DNA from: Flavobacterium psychrophilum
GTDB lineage: Bacteria; Bacteroidota; Bacteroidia; Flavobacteriales; Flavobacteriaceae
DNA: 64,000 nucleotides
Direction of reading: 5' to 3'
Assembly (NCBI GenBank): GCA_001708385.1
Contig: CP012388.1
Span: 2,604,001 to 2,668,000 of the forward strand
The translations under genes and the position numbers were made by a program. Below the pieces are notes generated by a model. It had not been told where the DNA came from, did not search any database, and was given only the letters and a program-made list of their open reading frames with translations. Within the stretch, counting starts at the first letter, position 1, and each line of letters starts with the position of its first letter. Of this stretch, positions 1 to 8,514 are shown piece after piece.

Positions 1-633
1 AACCCTGAATATAACCTCAATTCCACGGAACGGGTTGTAAACAGAGTCAAATATAAGTGCCTGTAATGGCTCATCGGGATTACCTTTCGGTGCCGGGATA
101 CGCTCAATAATAGCAGCAAGAATTTCTTCTACCCCAAGGCCGGTTTTACCCGATGCAGGAATAATGTCTTCCAGCTTACAGCCTAAAAGGTCAACGATAT
201 CGTCGCTTACCTCTTCAGGGTTTGCACTCGGAAGGTCAATTTTATTAAGTACCGGAATAATTTCCAGGTCGTTTTCTAAGGCAAGGTAAAGGTTGCTTAT
301 GGTTTGCGCCTGTATGCTCTGTGCAGCATCTACAATAAGTAGTGCACCTTCGCAGGCAGCAATAGAACGTGATACCTCATACGAGAAATCTACGTGTCCG
401 GGAGTGTCAATCAGGTTAAGGATGTATTCCTCTCCTTTGTAAGTGTACTCCATTTGTATGGCGTGACTCTTAATGGTAATACCTCTTTCGCGTTCAAGGT
501 CCATGTTGTCAAGCAGCTGTGCCTGAGATTCACGTTTTGTTACCGTTTGGGTAGCATCAAGCAGGCGGTCGGCCAGGGTACTCTTACCGTGGTCAATGTG
601 GGCAATAATGCAAAAATTCCTAATATGCTTCAT
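1..633 (-). CDS. lepA: Elongation factor 4 (LepA), N-terminal part; runs off the window
   Basis: Translation GTPase that binds stalled ribosomes and promotes back-translocation. The 211 visible codons read [19 protein letters not shown] at the start, with the P-loop (AHIDHGKST, residues 11-19), the switch I region (ERERGITI), G3 (DTPGH) and G4 (NKID). This order and the start match LepA rather than EF-G or TypA. The start is the ATG at 633. The C-terminal two thirds lie outside the window. Two tandem TAnnTTTG elements lie about 120 bases upstream, so the leader is unusually long and contains an interspersed repeat. Confidence 0.95.
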   Translation of the reverse strand, partial: MKHIRNFCIIAHIDHGKSTLADRLLDATQTVTKRESQAQLLDNMDLERERGITIKSHAIQMEYTYKGEEYILNLIDTPGHVDFSYEVSRSIAACEGALLIVDAAQSIQAQTISNLYLALENDLEIIPVLNKIDLPSANPEEVSDDIVDLLGCKLEDIIPASGKTGLGVEEILAAIIERIPAPKGNPDEPLQALIFDSVYNPFRGIEVIFRV

Positions 634-650
634 CTTCGTCTGTTATCATG

Positions 651-731
651 TTTTTTTGGGCGTGCCCATTCCGCTTCGCTTCAGGTCGGGCTATCCGCGG
701 CACACGGTGCCATGCTCCTATCCCTCACGCA
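651..731 (+). repeat. Interspersed GGGCGTGCCC...GGTCGGGCTATCCGC element inside the lepA leader
   Basis: GC-rich stretch unlike its AT-rich surroundings. It contains a self-pairing GGGC-GT-GCCC, then GGTCGGGCTATCCGC, then a hairpin GGCAC-ACG-GTGCC (699-711), and ends in CTCCTATCCCTCACGC. I recall similar elements as dispersed repeats in many Bacteroidota genomes; only one copy is in this window. It lies between the lepA -7 elements and its ATG. Confidence 0.5.
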
Positions 732-749
732 TATTACACGTAAAGGTAG

Positions 750-770
750 CAAATTTAATCGGCAAATATA
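750..770 (-). promoter_or_regulatory. Tandem -7 elements upstream of lepA
   Basis: Two exact matches to TAnnTTTG on the minus strand, TAAATTTG (750-757) and TATATTTG (763-770), 13 bases apart. They would start transcripts with a leader of about 110-125 bases. No clear -33 TTG was identified. Confidence 0.5.
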
Positions 771-808
771 GTTTAAACTTAGCGAGTTGCAAACGGATGT
801 GGCTAAAT

Positions 809-850
809 AAAAAAACAGCACTCGTTGGGGGGCATCGCGTGCTGTTTTTT
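809..850. terminator. Bidirectional terminator-like hairpin without an obvious gene
   Basis: ACAGCAC (815-821) pairs with GTGCTGT (839-845). Flanking A and T runs make it terminator-like on both strands. No gene ends here: lepA starts to the left and the next gene starts 0.9 kb to the right. Confidence 0.5.
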
Positions 851-1705
851 AAGCCTGAAAATAGCGTAATTTCTAATTTCAAAATGTTTTATCTCTAATT
901 AAACAGGGGGCTGTTTTTTAACTAAAGGTTAAATATTTTTTAAAAATTACGGTGCAAAGGAAATACAAAATTTCTAATGGAGATATGTTTTTGCATTAAA
1001 TTTTACCAAAACCGAATTAATCCTACAAATATCACGTTTTAGTATTCGAAAATTCCGACATAAAGCACTGTAGTTGTGGATGGTGCAATGGTTTATTGAC
1101 AGGGATAAATAGGAAAAATTCTATATCCATCGTCGACAAAGTGCTAAGTATCTCCGATTAACGGCGTTAAAATTTTAGTTTAAATCGGTTTTTCCCAGAG
1201 TGAAGAGAGGCTTCCAAAACCTATTTAAAATTTGCATAATGTGCTTAAAAACAGAAATGTGCATGAAGAAGACCCTCATACACATTTCATAACCAATCAA
1301 CCAATCTAAATTTTAAATATCATTTTCATTTTACTGTCAGTACAGTAAAACTGTTATAATTATATCTTAACTAGTACAAATATACAACGCATATCTTTAT
1401 CATTATAGTATCTAATATCTCTATTTTCTATGCGTGCATATATTTTATCTATGCAATTTTTTAAAAAGGCGCACGTAGCAAGCATGCGCCTAATAAGCAG
1501 TAAGTCGTGGTTTAATCCGTTTTTTCGTATGCCAATGGGGATCAGGTAACATACAGCTTTGCGTATTATTTTATGCTTAGCGGCGTTTAGGAAAGTACTG
1601 CTTTCTTCTTCTTTTTCAATATGTCGTTGTTAATTCTCTAATGCCTAGTACTCTATGTACGTAGTAACTCTGCTTTTGGTTTCAGTAGATATCATTAAAA
1701 TATTG
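851..1705. other. Gene-free AT-rich stretch between lepA and the dus gene
   Basis: No open frame with protein-like composition was found on either strand. It holds a second small terminator-like hairpin (AAACAG, 4-base loop, CTGTTT, T run; 901-919) and a minus-strand one at 1462-1491. These orphan terminators leave room for small RNAs, but I could not recognise one. Confidence 0.5.
1462..1491 (-). terminator. Orphan minus-strand terminator-like hairpin
   Basis: AGGCGCA (1467-1473) pairs with TGCGCCT (1485-1491), followed on the minus strand by TTTTT. The only sequence that could be transcribed into it is the gene-free stretch to its right, so it may end an unrecognised small RNA. Confidence 0.4.
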
Positions 1706-1713
1706 TAATTTTG
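1706..1713 (+). promoter_or_regulatory. -7 element of the dus gene
   Basis: TAATTTTG is an exact TAnnTTTG match. The predicted transcription start is near 1718-1721, on top of the ATG at 1720. This favours translation from the ATG at 1729. Confidence 0.55.
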
Positions 1714-1728
1714 CACAAAATGAAGAAG

Positions 1729-2715
1729 ATGGTAAAGATTGGCAACATAGAACTGCCTGAATTCCCGCTATTGCTGGCTCCAATGGAAGACGTGAGCGAT
1801 CCTCCTTTCCGCAGGTTATGCAAGACCCATGGCGCAGATTTAATGTATAGTGAGTTTATATCCTCAGAAGGGTTAATTCGCGATGCAATGAAAAGCCGTA
1901 TGAAGCTGGATATTTTTGACTACGAACGACCTGTGGGCATACAAATATTTGGTGGCGACGAGGAAGCTATGGCGCTTTCTGCAAAAATTGTCGAAGCCGT
2001 AAACCCCGATATTGTAGATATAAATTTTGGCTGTCCCGTTAAAAAGGTAGTTTGCAAAGGTGCCGGTGCCGGTGTCCTTAAAGATATCGACCTTATGGTG
2101 CGCCTTACCAAAGCTGTTGTAAACAGTACGCATTTGCCTGTTACCGTTAAAACGCGACTTGGCTGGGATGACGATTCTATTAATATCGATGAGGTTGCCG
2201 AAAGGTTGCAGGATGTTGGTATTAAGGCATTAACCATTCACGGGCGTACCCGTGCCCAGATGTATAAAGGTGAAGCCGACTGGTCTCATATTGCGCGTGT
2301 TAAAAATAATCCGCGTATTAACATTCCTATTTTTGGCAATGGCGATATCGATAGTCCCGAAAAGGCGCTTAAATATAAAAACGAATATGGTATAGACGGT
2401 ATCATGATAGGCCGTGCGGCAATTGGCTATCCGTGGATATTCAATGAAATAAAACATTTCTTTGAAACCGGAGAACACCTGGCTGCACCAACCCTTGAAG
2501 ACCGTGTTGAAGCTGCCCGTAACCACTTAACGTGGGCTATAGAATGGAAAGGTGAAAGGGTAGGGGTTTTTGAAACCCGCCGCCATTACACCAACTACTT
2601 TAAAGGTATCCCTAATTTTAAAGAATACCGCCAAAGAATGGTAACCCAGGATGCTGCCGCAGATGTTTATGCCGTTCTTGATGAGGTGCTGAATGTCTTT
2701 GGATCGGTAGTATAG
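1729..2715 (+). CDS. dusB: tRNA-dihydrouridine synthase, DusB type
   Basis: FMN- and NADPH-dependent reduction of uridine in tRNA D-loops. Visible motifs, numbered from the ATG at 1729: LLAPMEDVSDPPFRRLC (15-31) at the end of the first barrel strand, FGCP (100-103), then VKTRLGWDD, IHGRTRAQMYKGEADW, FGNGDI and IMIGRAAIGYPWIF for FMN binding, with a C-terminal helical tail. About 330 residues is normal for the family. In-frame starts are TTG 1711, ATG 1720 and ATG 1729. The last fits best because relatives begin M-hydrophobic-KIGNI and because the -7 element overlaps the others. Monocistronic, with a strong terminator after it. The Dus subtype is inferred. Confidence 0.9.
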   Translation: MVKIGNIELPEFPLLLAPMEDVSDPPFRRLCKTHGADLMYSEFISSEGLIRDAMKSRMKLDIFDYERPVGIQIFGGDEEAMALSAKIVEAVNPDIVDINFGCPVKKVVCKGAGAGVLKDIDLMVRLTKAVVNSTHLPVTVKTRLGWDDDSINIDEVAERLQDVGIKALTIHGRTRAQMYKGEADWSHIARVKNNPRINIPIFGNGDIDSPEKALKYKNEYGIDGIMIGRAAIGYPWIFNEIKHFFETGEHLAAPTLEDRVEAARNHLTWAIEWKGERVGVFETRRHYTNYFKGIPNFKEYRQRMVTQDAAADVYAVLDEVLNVFGSVV

Positions 2716-2754
2716 TAGCCAGTTAATGGTTGTCTGATAGCTGATTATAATATC

Positions 2755-2793
2755 AAGGGGTGTGATAGCTAACTATCACGCCCCTTCTTTTTT
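2755..2793 (+). terminator. Intrinsic terminator after the dus gene
   Basis: A 14-base-pair stem (2755-2768 with 2773-2786, one G-T pair), loop CTAA, followed by a T run. Confidence 0.85.
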
Positions 2794-2840
2794 AAATATC
2801 AATTTCATTAAAGGTTGATGTGTTGTACGGTTGCCAAAAT

Positions 2841-2870
2841 CCGACAACCGACAACTATAAACCGTCAACC
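2841..2870 (+). repeat. Intergenic repeat, CCGACAACTATCAACC family
   Basis: Contains ACCGACAACTATaAACCG. Related copies lie at 30221-30246 (same orientation) and 30079-30118 (inverted), always between gene ends. Confidence 0.5.
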
Positions 2871-2875
2871 AAATA

Positions 2876-3490
2876 TTACTCCTCGTCCAGCTGGTCCAGC
2901 ACCGCTTTAACCTGATTAAGGTGTTTACCATAAAATAGTCGTGGTATTATTTCTGCCACGGCGAAAGAAAATATAATAAGTCCTATTATTATGGCAATAG
3001 CAATGGCTAGTCCGGATTCGTTTTTATCCAGAAAGTTAGTTATTGTATTATTGTTATCTGTAACAGATCCTGCCAGTACACCAAACGAGAATCCCAAAAA
3101 AAACATGATGTAAGTGAGGGCTTTGTATAATTCTATGCTCAGCTTTAACTCGTAGAAAAACCAAAGCAGGTTCTTTCGGCTGTCAAAAGTCATATCATAC
3201 GACTTTTTATAGAACACATAAAATTTGTAATAGTAGTAAGATGTAAAGCCCAGCATAATACCATAAAATGGTATAAATAATGCGGTAAGCTTATCTGTAA
3301 AGTTAAGTAGCATTGGTGTAAATGCTATAAATATCATCATAAGAACCTGTATGAAAAATTCATTTTTCATTTTTTTACGCACTTTGTCAATAGGCGTCTG
3401 CGCTTCTCTTAATGTGTCTATATTGTTGGGAATACGAATCTTGTCTGTAGGTTCGTTGTTCCATTGATTTTGCAATTCGTTAAAATTCAT
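2876..3490 (-). CDS. Four-helix membrane protein, likely partner (anti-sigma role) of the upstream ECF sigma factor
   Basis: 204 residues of no family I can name. The N-terminal ~55 residues are soluble (NELQNQWNN, RKKMKNEFF). Four hydrophobic segments follow at about 46-65, 68-90, 120-140 and 158-183. The short cytoplasmic tail ends in acidic residues. Its start overlaps the sigma factor's end by 11 bases, so the two are translationally coupled. A soluble N-terminus plus membrane anchor next to an ECF sigma gene is the usual anti-sigma arrangement, but no ZAS zinc motif (HxxxCxxC) is present, so the role is inferred from position only. Confidence 0.8.
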   Translation of the reverse strand: MNFNELQNQWNNEPTDKIRIPNNIDTLREAQTPIDKVRKKMKNEFFIQVLMMIFIAFTPMLLNFTDKLTALFIPFYGIMLGFTSYYYYKFYVFYKKSYDMTFDSRKNLLWFFYELKLSIELYKALTYIMFFLGFSFGVLAGSVTDNNNTITNFLDKNESGLAIAIAIIIGLIIFSFAVAEIIPRLFYGKHLNQVKAVLDQLDEE

Positions 3491-3983
3491 AACCCTGCTT
3501 TTTAATAATTTCCTGTAATTTGTCTTTGGTGCGGTTTAGCTTTACGCGGGCATTTACCTCTGTTATACCCAGGTTGCTGCCTATTTCTTTGTGCGACTGC
3601 CCTTCAAGGAAAAGAAATATCAGTGCCTTTTCTACCTGGTTTAGTTGTTGCACGGCTTTATAAAAATAGTCAAGCTGTGTTTCCCTGTGCGATTCCTCAA
3701 TGTCGTCTTTAACATCCATTTCGGGATGCATCCTTGCGTTGTCCGGTTTCTTCTTCTCTCTCTTAAAAAAGGTAAGCGCGGTATTTACGGCTACCCGGTA
3801 CATCCAGGTAGAAACCTGGCTTTCACCCCTAAAGGATCCATACGATTTCCAGAGTTGCAGTACGATTTCCTGAAACAGGTCTTCCCTGTCTTCCGGTTCG
3901 TCCATGTACATCCTGGAAACCTTATGCAATAATCCCTTATGCTTTTCAATAATCGATAGAAACTCCTGTTCGGTGGTTTTCAA
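3480..3983 (-). CDS. RNA polymerase ECF-type sigma factor
   Basis: 167 residues. The sigma-2 region spans about 15-75 (EDLFQEIVLQLWKSY, then STWMYRVAVNTALTFFKRE). The sigma-4 helix-turn-helix spans about 110-160 (FLFLEGQSHKEIGSNLGIT, NRTKDKLQEII). It should direct core polymerase to a small regulon, probably including its own operon. No ATG lies near the expected N-terminus. The TTG at 3983 gives a start like those of relatives, and an in-frame stop sits five codons upstream. The downstream overlapping membrane gene is its likely regulator. Confidence 0.88.
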   Translation of the reverse strand: MKTTEQEFLSIIEKHKGLLHKVSRMYMDEPEDREDLFQEIVLQLWKSYGSFRGESQVSTWMYRVAVNTALTFFKREKKKPDNARMHPEMDVKDDIEESHRETQLDYFYKAVQQLNQVEKALIFLFLEGQSHKEIGSNLGITEVNARVKLNRTKDKLQEIIKKQGYEF

Positions 3984-4014
3984 ATCTATTGCGGTTTAGG
4001 TTGGTATTGATTTG

Positions 4015-4872
4015 TTATTTTACCGGGGTCACTTTATATCCTTGTTGTTTAAGCAGTTCAATCAGACCTGTTTCGCCGTAAAGGTGACCTGCACCTACTG
4101 CAAAGAAAGTACTTTTGTCTTTTATTATAGTTGGTATTTTAACAGCCCATGCTTTATTTCTGTCGGTAAGTATAAGAGCTTCTGCTTTTTCATCCATAAA
4201 ACGCCTGTCTCTAACGGTGTTATGTAGTTCGGGCAGGTTTTCTTCAGTGTAGAATTTTGTCATGTCTGCAAATACCTCGGCATATTGCTCTCTGATCTTT
4301 ATCTGTTGTAATACTTCCTGAATAGAATACGATTTATCCAATGCTACCAGCTGGCTTTCCAGTGTTTCCAGTCCGCCAATGGTTTTGTGCTGTGCCTGTG
4401 CTTTTGCAACAAATTCATATTCGTAGAATTTCATTTCTGTCGGTTTACATGGAAGAACGCTGAAAATAGATGAGCTTAACAAATTAGAAGGAGAAATATG
4501 ATCGGCCTGCTGAAGCGTAATACCAATTTGAGAAGTAAGAATGCTGTTGGCTTCTACTCTTTCTGCTTCGGTTAGGCGACTGGAAAGGGTAACATCGCTG
4601 TGCATCATTTTTTGCATTGCCTGTGCTTCGTTAGGATCGGTCATGTTTATTTCCAGTACCAGGTTAGATGTGCTGTCAAAAGCAGTAATTACTTTTTGTT
4701 TGATCTCAAAATCAGTTGCACACATAAAATGTATTGTGCCATACATGTACGATGGTGTTGCAAGTCCGTTGCCTTCAATTTTCCAAAGCAGAGAGTTAGA
4801 TTCTGTAGTTTGTTGTGCGTTGCTAAAGAATGCTGTTAAAAGGGTTGCGATTAAAAAGGTTGCTTTTTTCAT
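4015..4872 (-). CDS. Secreted TraB/GumN family protein
   Basis: 285 residues from the ATG at 4872; a longer frame upstream is not needed and would hide the signal peptide. The signal sequence MKKATFLIATLLTAFFSNAQ is followed by the family signature LLWKIEGNG, then YMYGTIHFMC. A second conserved block near the C-terminus reads VGAGHLYGETGLIELL. TraB/GumN proteins are predicted metal-dependent hydrolases of the erythromycin-esterase-like/TIKI group; the substrate is unknown here. Probably periplasmic. It ends shortly downstream of the sigma factor gene on the same strand but is separated from it by about 140 bases upstream of its own end, so it is likely a separate unit. Confidence 0.82.
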   Translation of the reverse strand: MKKATFLIATLLTAFFSNAQQTTESNSLLWKIEGNGLATPSYMYGTIHFMCATDFEIKQKVITAFDSTSNLVLEINMTDPNEAQAMQKMMHSDVTLSSRLTEAERVEANSILTSQIGITLQQADHISPSNLLSSSIFSVLPCKPTEMKFYEYEFVAKAQAQHKTIGGLETLESQLVALDKSYSIQEVLQQIKIREQYAEVFADMTKFYTEENLPELHNTVRDRRFMDEKAEALILTDRNKAWAVKIPTIIKDKSTFFAVGAGHLYGETGLIELLKQQGYKVTPVK

Positions 4873-4962
4873 GATGTTTCGTTTTTTGATTGTGATTATA
4901 AACAGTATGTAAGGCAACTTTTAATTCGTTACAAAAAAAAGTTTAGAAATTTTCCTGAAACT

Positions 4963-4991
4963 AAAAAAGAGCCTGTAAACACAGGCTCTTT
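4963..4991 (-). terminator. Terminator after the MATE gene
   Basis: An 11-base-pair stem (AAAGAGCCTGT with ACAGGCTCTTT), loop AAAC; the minus-strand T run is 4963-4968. Confidence 0.85.
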
Positions 4992-5045
4992 GAAGAGTAA
5001 AATATTTTATTTTTTTCAGGCTATAGTTTGGTGCGCAACCAAAAT

Positions 5046-6470
5046 TTATACCTGAATACGTTTCCAGCGTCCTCTTTTAAATAAAATGATGGTGGCAATA
5101 GTCATTGCGGTCTCTGCAACGGGTATTGCCCAGAATACGCCGGTCGGTCCCCATTGTAAATGTTTCGCCAGGAAAAATGCCATTGGTATCTGGAATAGCC
5201 AAAAGCCAAAAAAGTTGACCCATGTAGGTGTTTTGGTATCGCCGGCACCGTTAAAGGCGTTAAGCAGTACCATGCCTATACCGTAAAATATGTATCCGGC
5301 ACTAAGTATTTGTATTGCTTCTACCGCAATATCATGTACATCGGCATTATTGGTAAAGAACCACATCATGGGGTCGGCGGCCAAAAGGCACACCACCATA
5401 ATGACTCCCATATAAATAACGTTGAATTTTGCAGTCACAAAAACCGATCGCTCGGCTCTGTCGGTTAGCTTGGCGCCAAGGTTCTGACCTACCAGTGTTG
5501 CGGCAGCACCGCTTAGTCCCCATGCAGGAAGCATAAAGAACATCATTATACGCAGCGCGCTCTGGTATCCCGCCGACCCTTCATCGCCGCCGGTGGTTGC
5601 AACTACTTCCGCCAGAAATATCCAGCTGCCGGATGCTATAACAAATTGCAATACACCGGGTGCAGCAATTTTTACCAATGCTTTTATTTGTTCCATATCC
5701 GGAATAAAGTACGATGCTGCAACCTTAAGCATGCCTTTGCCGTTAAACAGGTTGTATAACTGATACAGTACACCAATGGTACGGCCTATGGTTGTAGCAA
5801 TAGCTGCACCTGTAAGTCCCATAGCTGGGAATGGTCCCCATCCCGGAACTAAAATTGCGCAAAGTATAATGTTGAAAAAGTTGGCTATCCAAAGGCTACG
5901 CATCGCGATAGCGGCATTACCCGCCCCGCGGAAGATTCCGTTGAAAAGAAACAACAGCATAATTACAAAGCTACCGCCCATCATGATCTGCATAAATGGT
6001 GTGCCAAATTCTGCTGCATGGCGGGATGATCCCATTAATACCAGTATATCGGTGGCGTATATGAATCCGAAGAATGCTATGATCACATTTACGCCAATAG
6101 CTATAACAATAGCCTGCATGCCTGCTTTAGAGGCTGCTACCGGATCTTTCTCGCCTACACGGCGGGCAACAACTGCTGTTGCAGCCATGCTCATACCTAT
6201 AGCGATAGAATAGATTATGGATAATACCGATTCGGTTAAGCCTACGGTCTGAACAGCAAAGCTGCTGTTTTCAAGGTGCCCTACAAAATAAAGATCGACC
6301 AGTGCAAAGACTGATTCCATCATCATTTCGAGCATCATGGGTATGGCTAGCAAAAGTACAGCACGGCGAATGCTGCCTTGCGTAAAGTCTATATTTTCTC
6401 CTTTAAGGGATTGCTTGAGCAGTGCGAAAAATCGGGATACTGCACCGGTAGGTTTTATTTCCTGTGTCAT
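5046..6470 (-). CDS. MATE family multidrug efflux transporter
   Basis: Sodium- or proton-coupled exporter of drugs and cationic metabolites in the inner membrane. 474 residues from the ATG at 6470; a TTG farther out would add 17 unlikely residues. The first MatE half begins IRRAVLLLAIPMMLEMM with the LVDLYFVGHL stretch typical of helix 1-2. About twelve hydrophobic segments follow. The second half begins near ALVKIAAPGVLQFV, and GAGDTKTP and LVGQNLGA are present. Monocistronic with its own terminator. Confidence 0.92.
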   Translation of the reverse strand: MTQEIKPTGAVSRFFALLKQSLKGENIDFTQGSIRRAVLLLAIPMMLEMMMESVFALVDLYFVGHLENSSFAVQTVGLTESVLSIIYSIAIGMSMAATAVVARRVGEKDPVAASKAGMQAIVIAIGVNVIIAFFGFIYATDILVLMGSSRHAAEFGTPFMQIMMGGSFVIMLLFLFNGIFRGAGNAAIAMRSLWIANFFNIILCAILVPGWGPFPAMGLTGAAIATTIGRTIGVLYQLYNLFNGKGMLKVAASYFIPDMEQIKALVKIAAPGVLQFVIASGSWIFLAEVVATTGGDEGSAGYQSALRIMMFFMLPAWGLSGAAATLVGQNLGAKLTDRAERSVFVTAKFNVIYMGVIMVVCLLAADPMMWFFTNNADVHDIAVEAIQILSAGYIFYGIGMVLLNAFNGAGDTKTPTWVNFFGFWLFQIPMAFFLAKHLQWGPTGVFWAIPVAETAMTIATIILFKRGRWKRIQV

Positions 6471-6727
6471 TTTAAATGCGTTTGATTGGGGTGTGATTGA
6501 TGAAAAAGGTGAACCAGGCAACTATCTGATTGCCTAAAATTTATGTGCTGAGGTGGTTAATCCCTAACGGATAGAGATAGCGAAAATTTTCATGGTTCGT
6601 AAAGAATATATAGCAAAGAAAAGTATTTTTTTGCGGATTGCAAAAATCGACTGGCAAAAAAATAACATATTGTCAGTTCGACCAAGTTGAATTTCAGTAA
6701 AATAAGGTTATTGGCTGAAAGTGACTT

Positions 6728-7933
6728 TTAAGAAGAGTGATCCATCAGTTTTTTGTTTACCCTGGCGGCAGCAATTCTTGATGCAAGTATCCCCAATGTG
6801 AAAATAGTAGCCAGTACTACAAGAACATTAGCAGTATTAAAGTCTACGGGGTAGGCCATAGATCCGGTAATCATAACAACCGAATAGTGCTTTTGTATAA
6901 GTATAATTGCGGTGCCCAGTGCAATGCCAAACGTTGCGCCTATGGTAGTTATAAAAAATCCCTGATAGAAAAATATGCTACGCAGGCTTTTAATCTCGGC
7001 GCCTAGGCTGTAAAGGGTTTTTATATTTTCTTTTTTGTCCAATATAAGCATGATCAATGCTCCCGCAAGGCAGAATAATGTAAGCACGATTACCAGCGAA
7101 CAAAACAGGTACACTACAAGGTTCTCTGCGTTAAGCATCTTATACAAAGAGTCGTTAAGCTGCTCCCTGTTCTTTAGTACCACTTTACCTTTAAAAATAG
7201 TTTCTATTTTTTGGCGGATGTCTGCTTCGTTAGCTCCGGGAGTTGCCTTGAACTCTAAAGAGCTAAACTGGTTCGGTTTAAACTGAAGTAACTCCTGTGC
7301 TAAAGAAAGGTCTACAAAAACATATTTACTGTCCAGGTCGTCGTTTATAACATAATACCCCATAGGCACCAGTACCGTTTTTGTAAAAGCATCATCCGGA
7401 TTTTGTATCGCTCCCTTTCCCGCTTTGGGTACAAATACCTCGAAGTCGCGGTTAAAATCAAACAACGCCATAGACAGCTTTTGCATAATGGTAGCTCCTG
7501 CTACTGCCTGTATTGTTCTGGGTTCAAGCCATTGACCAGTTATATGGTTTTTTATGGGTATAACAGTAGAGAAAACACTGTCTACACCTTTCATGTAGGC
7601 CACCTGTTCTTTTCCGTCAAAGTAAAAAAGCACACGTTCTTCGGCTACCTTACTAAAAGCTGCAATGCCTTTAATGGCTTTAAGCTGCTGTTCCTGCTGT
7701 GCTGATACAAAAAACGATTTTCCTGCCGATGGTGTAAGCATCAGGTCAGGGTCAGTTGTGTTTGTAAAGGAGAGGCTGTAATCCTTTAGTCCGCTAAATA
7801 CAGAAAGTATAACAAATAGTGCTGCTGTACTTACTACAATACCCATTGCTGCAATGCCTGTAATAATATTAATGGCAGTGCTTTTGGTACGTGTTATGGT
7901 GTACCTGCGGGCTATGTATAAAGCGAGACTCAA
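6728..7933 (-). CDS. ABC transporter permease, FtsX/LolE-like
   Basis: 401 residues with the MacB/FtsX layout. Helix 1 is at about 20-48 (after RRYTITRTKSTAINIITGIA). A long periplasmic domain covers about 49-265. Three C-terminal helices follow at about 270-300, 320-345 and 365-390. Such permeases act in lipoprotein release (LolC/E) or peptide/cell-wall signalling; no ATPase gene is adjacent. It starts 20 bases after rbfA ends and is probably co-transcribed with it. LolE-type assignment is by overall layout, not a unique motif. Confidence 0.85.
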   Translation of the reverse strand: MSLALYIARRYTITRTKSTAINIITGIAAMGIVVSTAALFVILSVFSGLKDYSLSFTNTTDPDLMLTPSAGKSFFVSAQQEQQLKAIKGIAAFSKVAEERVLFYFDGKEQVAYMKGVDSVFSTVIPIKNHITGQWLEPRTIQAVAGATIMQKLSMALFDFNRDFEVFVPKAGKGAIQNPDDAFTKTVLVPMGYYVINDDLDSKYVFVDLSLAQELLQFKPNQFSSLEFKATPGANEADIRQKIETIFKGKVVLKNREQLNDSLYKMLNAENLVVYLFCSLVIVLTLFCLAGALIMLILDKKENIKTLYSLGAEIKSLRSIFFYQGFFITTIGATFGIALGTAIILIQKHYSVVMITGSMAYPVDFNTANVLVVLATIFTLGILASRIAAARVNKKLMDHSS

Positions 7934-7953
7934 ATTAAGATGAGGTTAGCAGA

Positions 7954-8346
7954 TTACGACTTTTTACGTCTTATAAGTAGTTCAGGATTGGTAATAGGGT
8001 TGTTTTCTCCCTTAAGTTCCTGATCCAGCTTTTCAATCTGATCCAGTGAATCGTCAATATAAAATACCAGGTTAGGCACTTTACGAAGCTGAAGTTTTAC
8101 ACGCTGTGAAAGGTCATGTTTAATAAGCGGTGCATTAGAGCGCACTGCCGCAAGTATTTCGCCACCTCTTTCAGATGGGAATACGCTAAGGTGTACTTTC
8201 GCTATTGAAAGATCTGAAGTTACATTAACTTTAGATATAGAGATGATAAGGTTACTTATACCGTTTTTCCTTATTTCGCCCTGCAATATGTCTACAAGGT
8301 CATTTTGTAGTAAGGCGCCTATCTTTTTTTGCCTGTTTGTTTCCAT
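7954..8346 (-). CDS. rbfA: Ribosome-binding factor A
   Basis: 30S maturation factor that binds the 16S rRNA 5' region, needed for cold growth. 130 residues: METNRQKKIGALLQNDLVDIL, then a KH-like fold including VTSDLSIAKVHLSVFPS and HDLSQRVKLQLRKVPNLVFYID. Length and motifs match RbfA. The -7 element ends only 4 bases before the ATG, so the mRNA may be nearly leaderless. Followed by the FtsX-type permease. Confidence 0.93.
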   Translation of the reverse strand: METNRQKKIGALLQNDLVDILQGEIRKNGISNLIISISKVNVTSDLSIAKVHLSVFPSERGGEILAAVRSNAPLIKHDLSQRVKLQLRKVPNLVFYIDDSLDQIEKLDQELKGENNPITNPELLIRRKKS

Positions 8347-8350
8347 GATG

Positions 8351-8358
8351 CAAAAGTA
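8351..8358 (-). promoter_or_regulatory. -7 element of rbfA
   Basis: TACTTTTG, exact match, 4 bases upstream of the start codon. Confidence 0.55.
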
Positions 8359-8371
8359 CTTAATTTATGGT

Positions 8372-8402
8372 TTCAAGTTTAAGGTTTAAGGTTTAAAGTT
8401 TT
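8372..8402. repeat. AAGTTTAAGGTTTAAAGTTT repeat, copy 1
   Basis: Low-complexity run of TTTAAGG/TTTAAAG units just upstream of the rbfA promoter. A similar run lies at 22252-22288, also just upstream of a minus-strand promoter, and a shorter one at 8467-8483. Confidence 0.5.
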
Positions 8403-8514
8403 AGCGAGGGGCGAAAGTTGTAGCGCTATAAGGCTTCAAAATTGTAAAGTGTCAGGTTGCTACGCCTCAAAGTTTAAATTTTAGAGTTAGCCTTTCGGTA
8501 TGATGAGCTTAAAA

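Noticed and set aside
394-898. Two plus-strand open frames across lepA and its leader
   Set aside because: They are antisense to lepA, start inside it, and read into the GC-rich repeat; composition is not protein-like.
3981-3988. TAGATTTG match at the sigma factor start
   Set aside because: It overlaps the TTG start codon itself; transcription from it would lose the start, so it is taken as chance.
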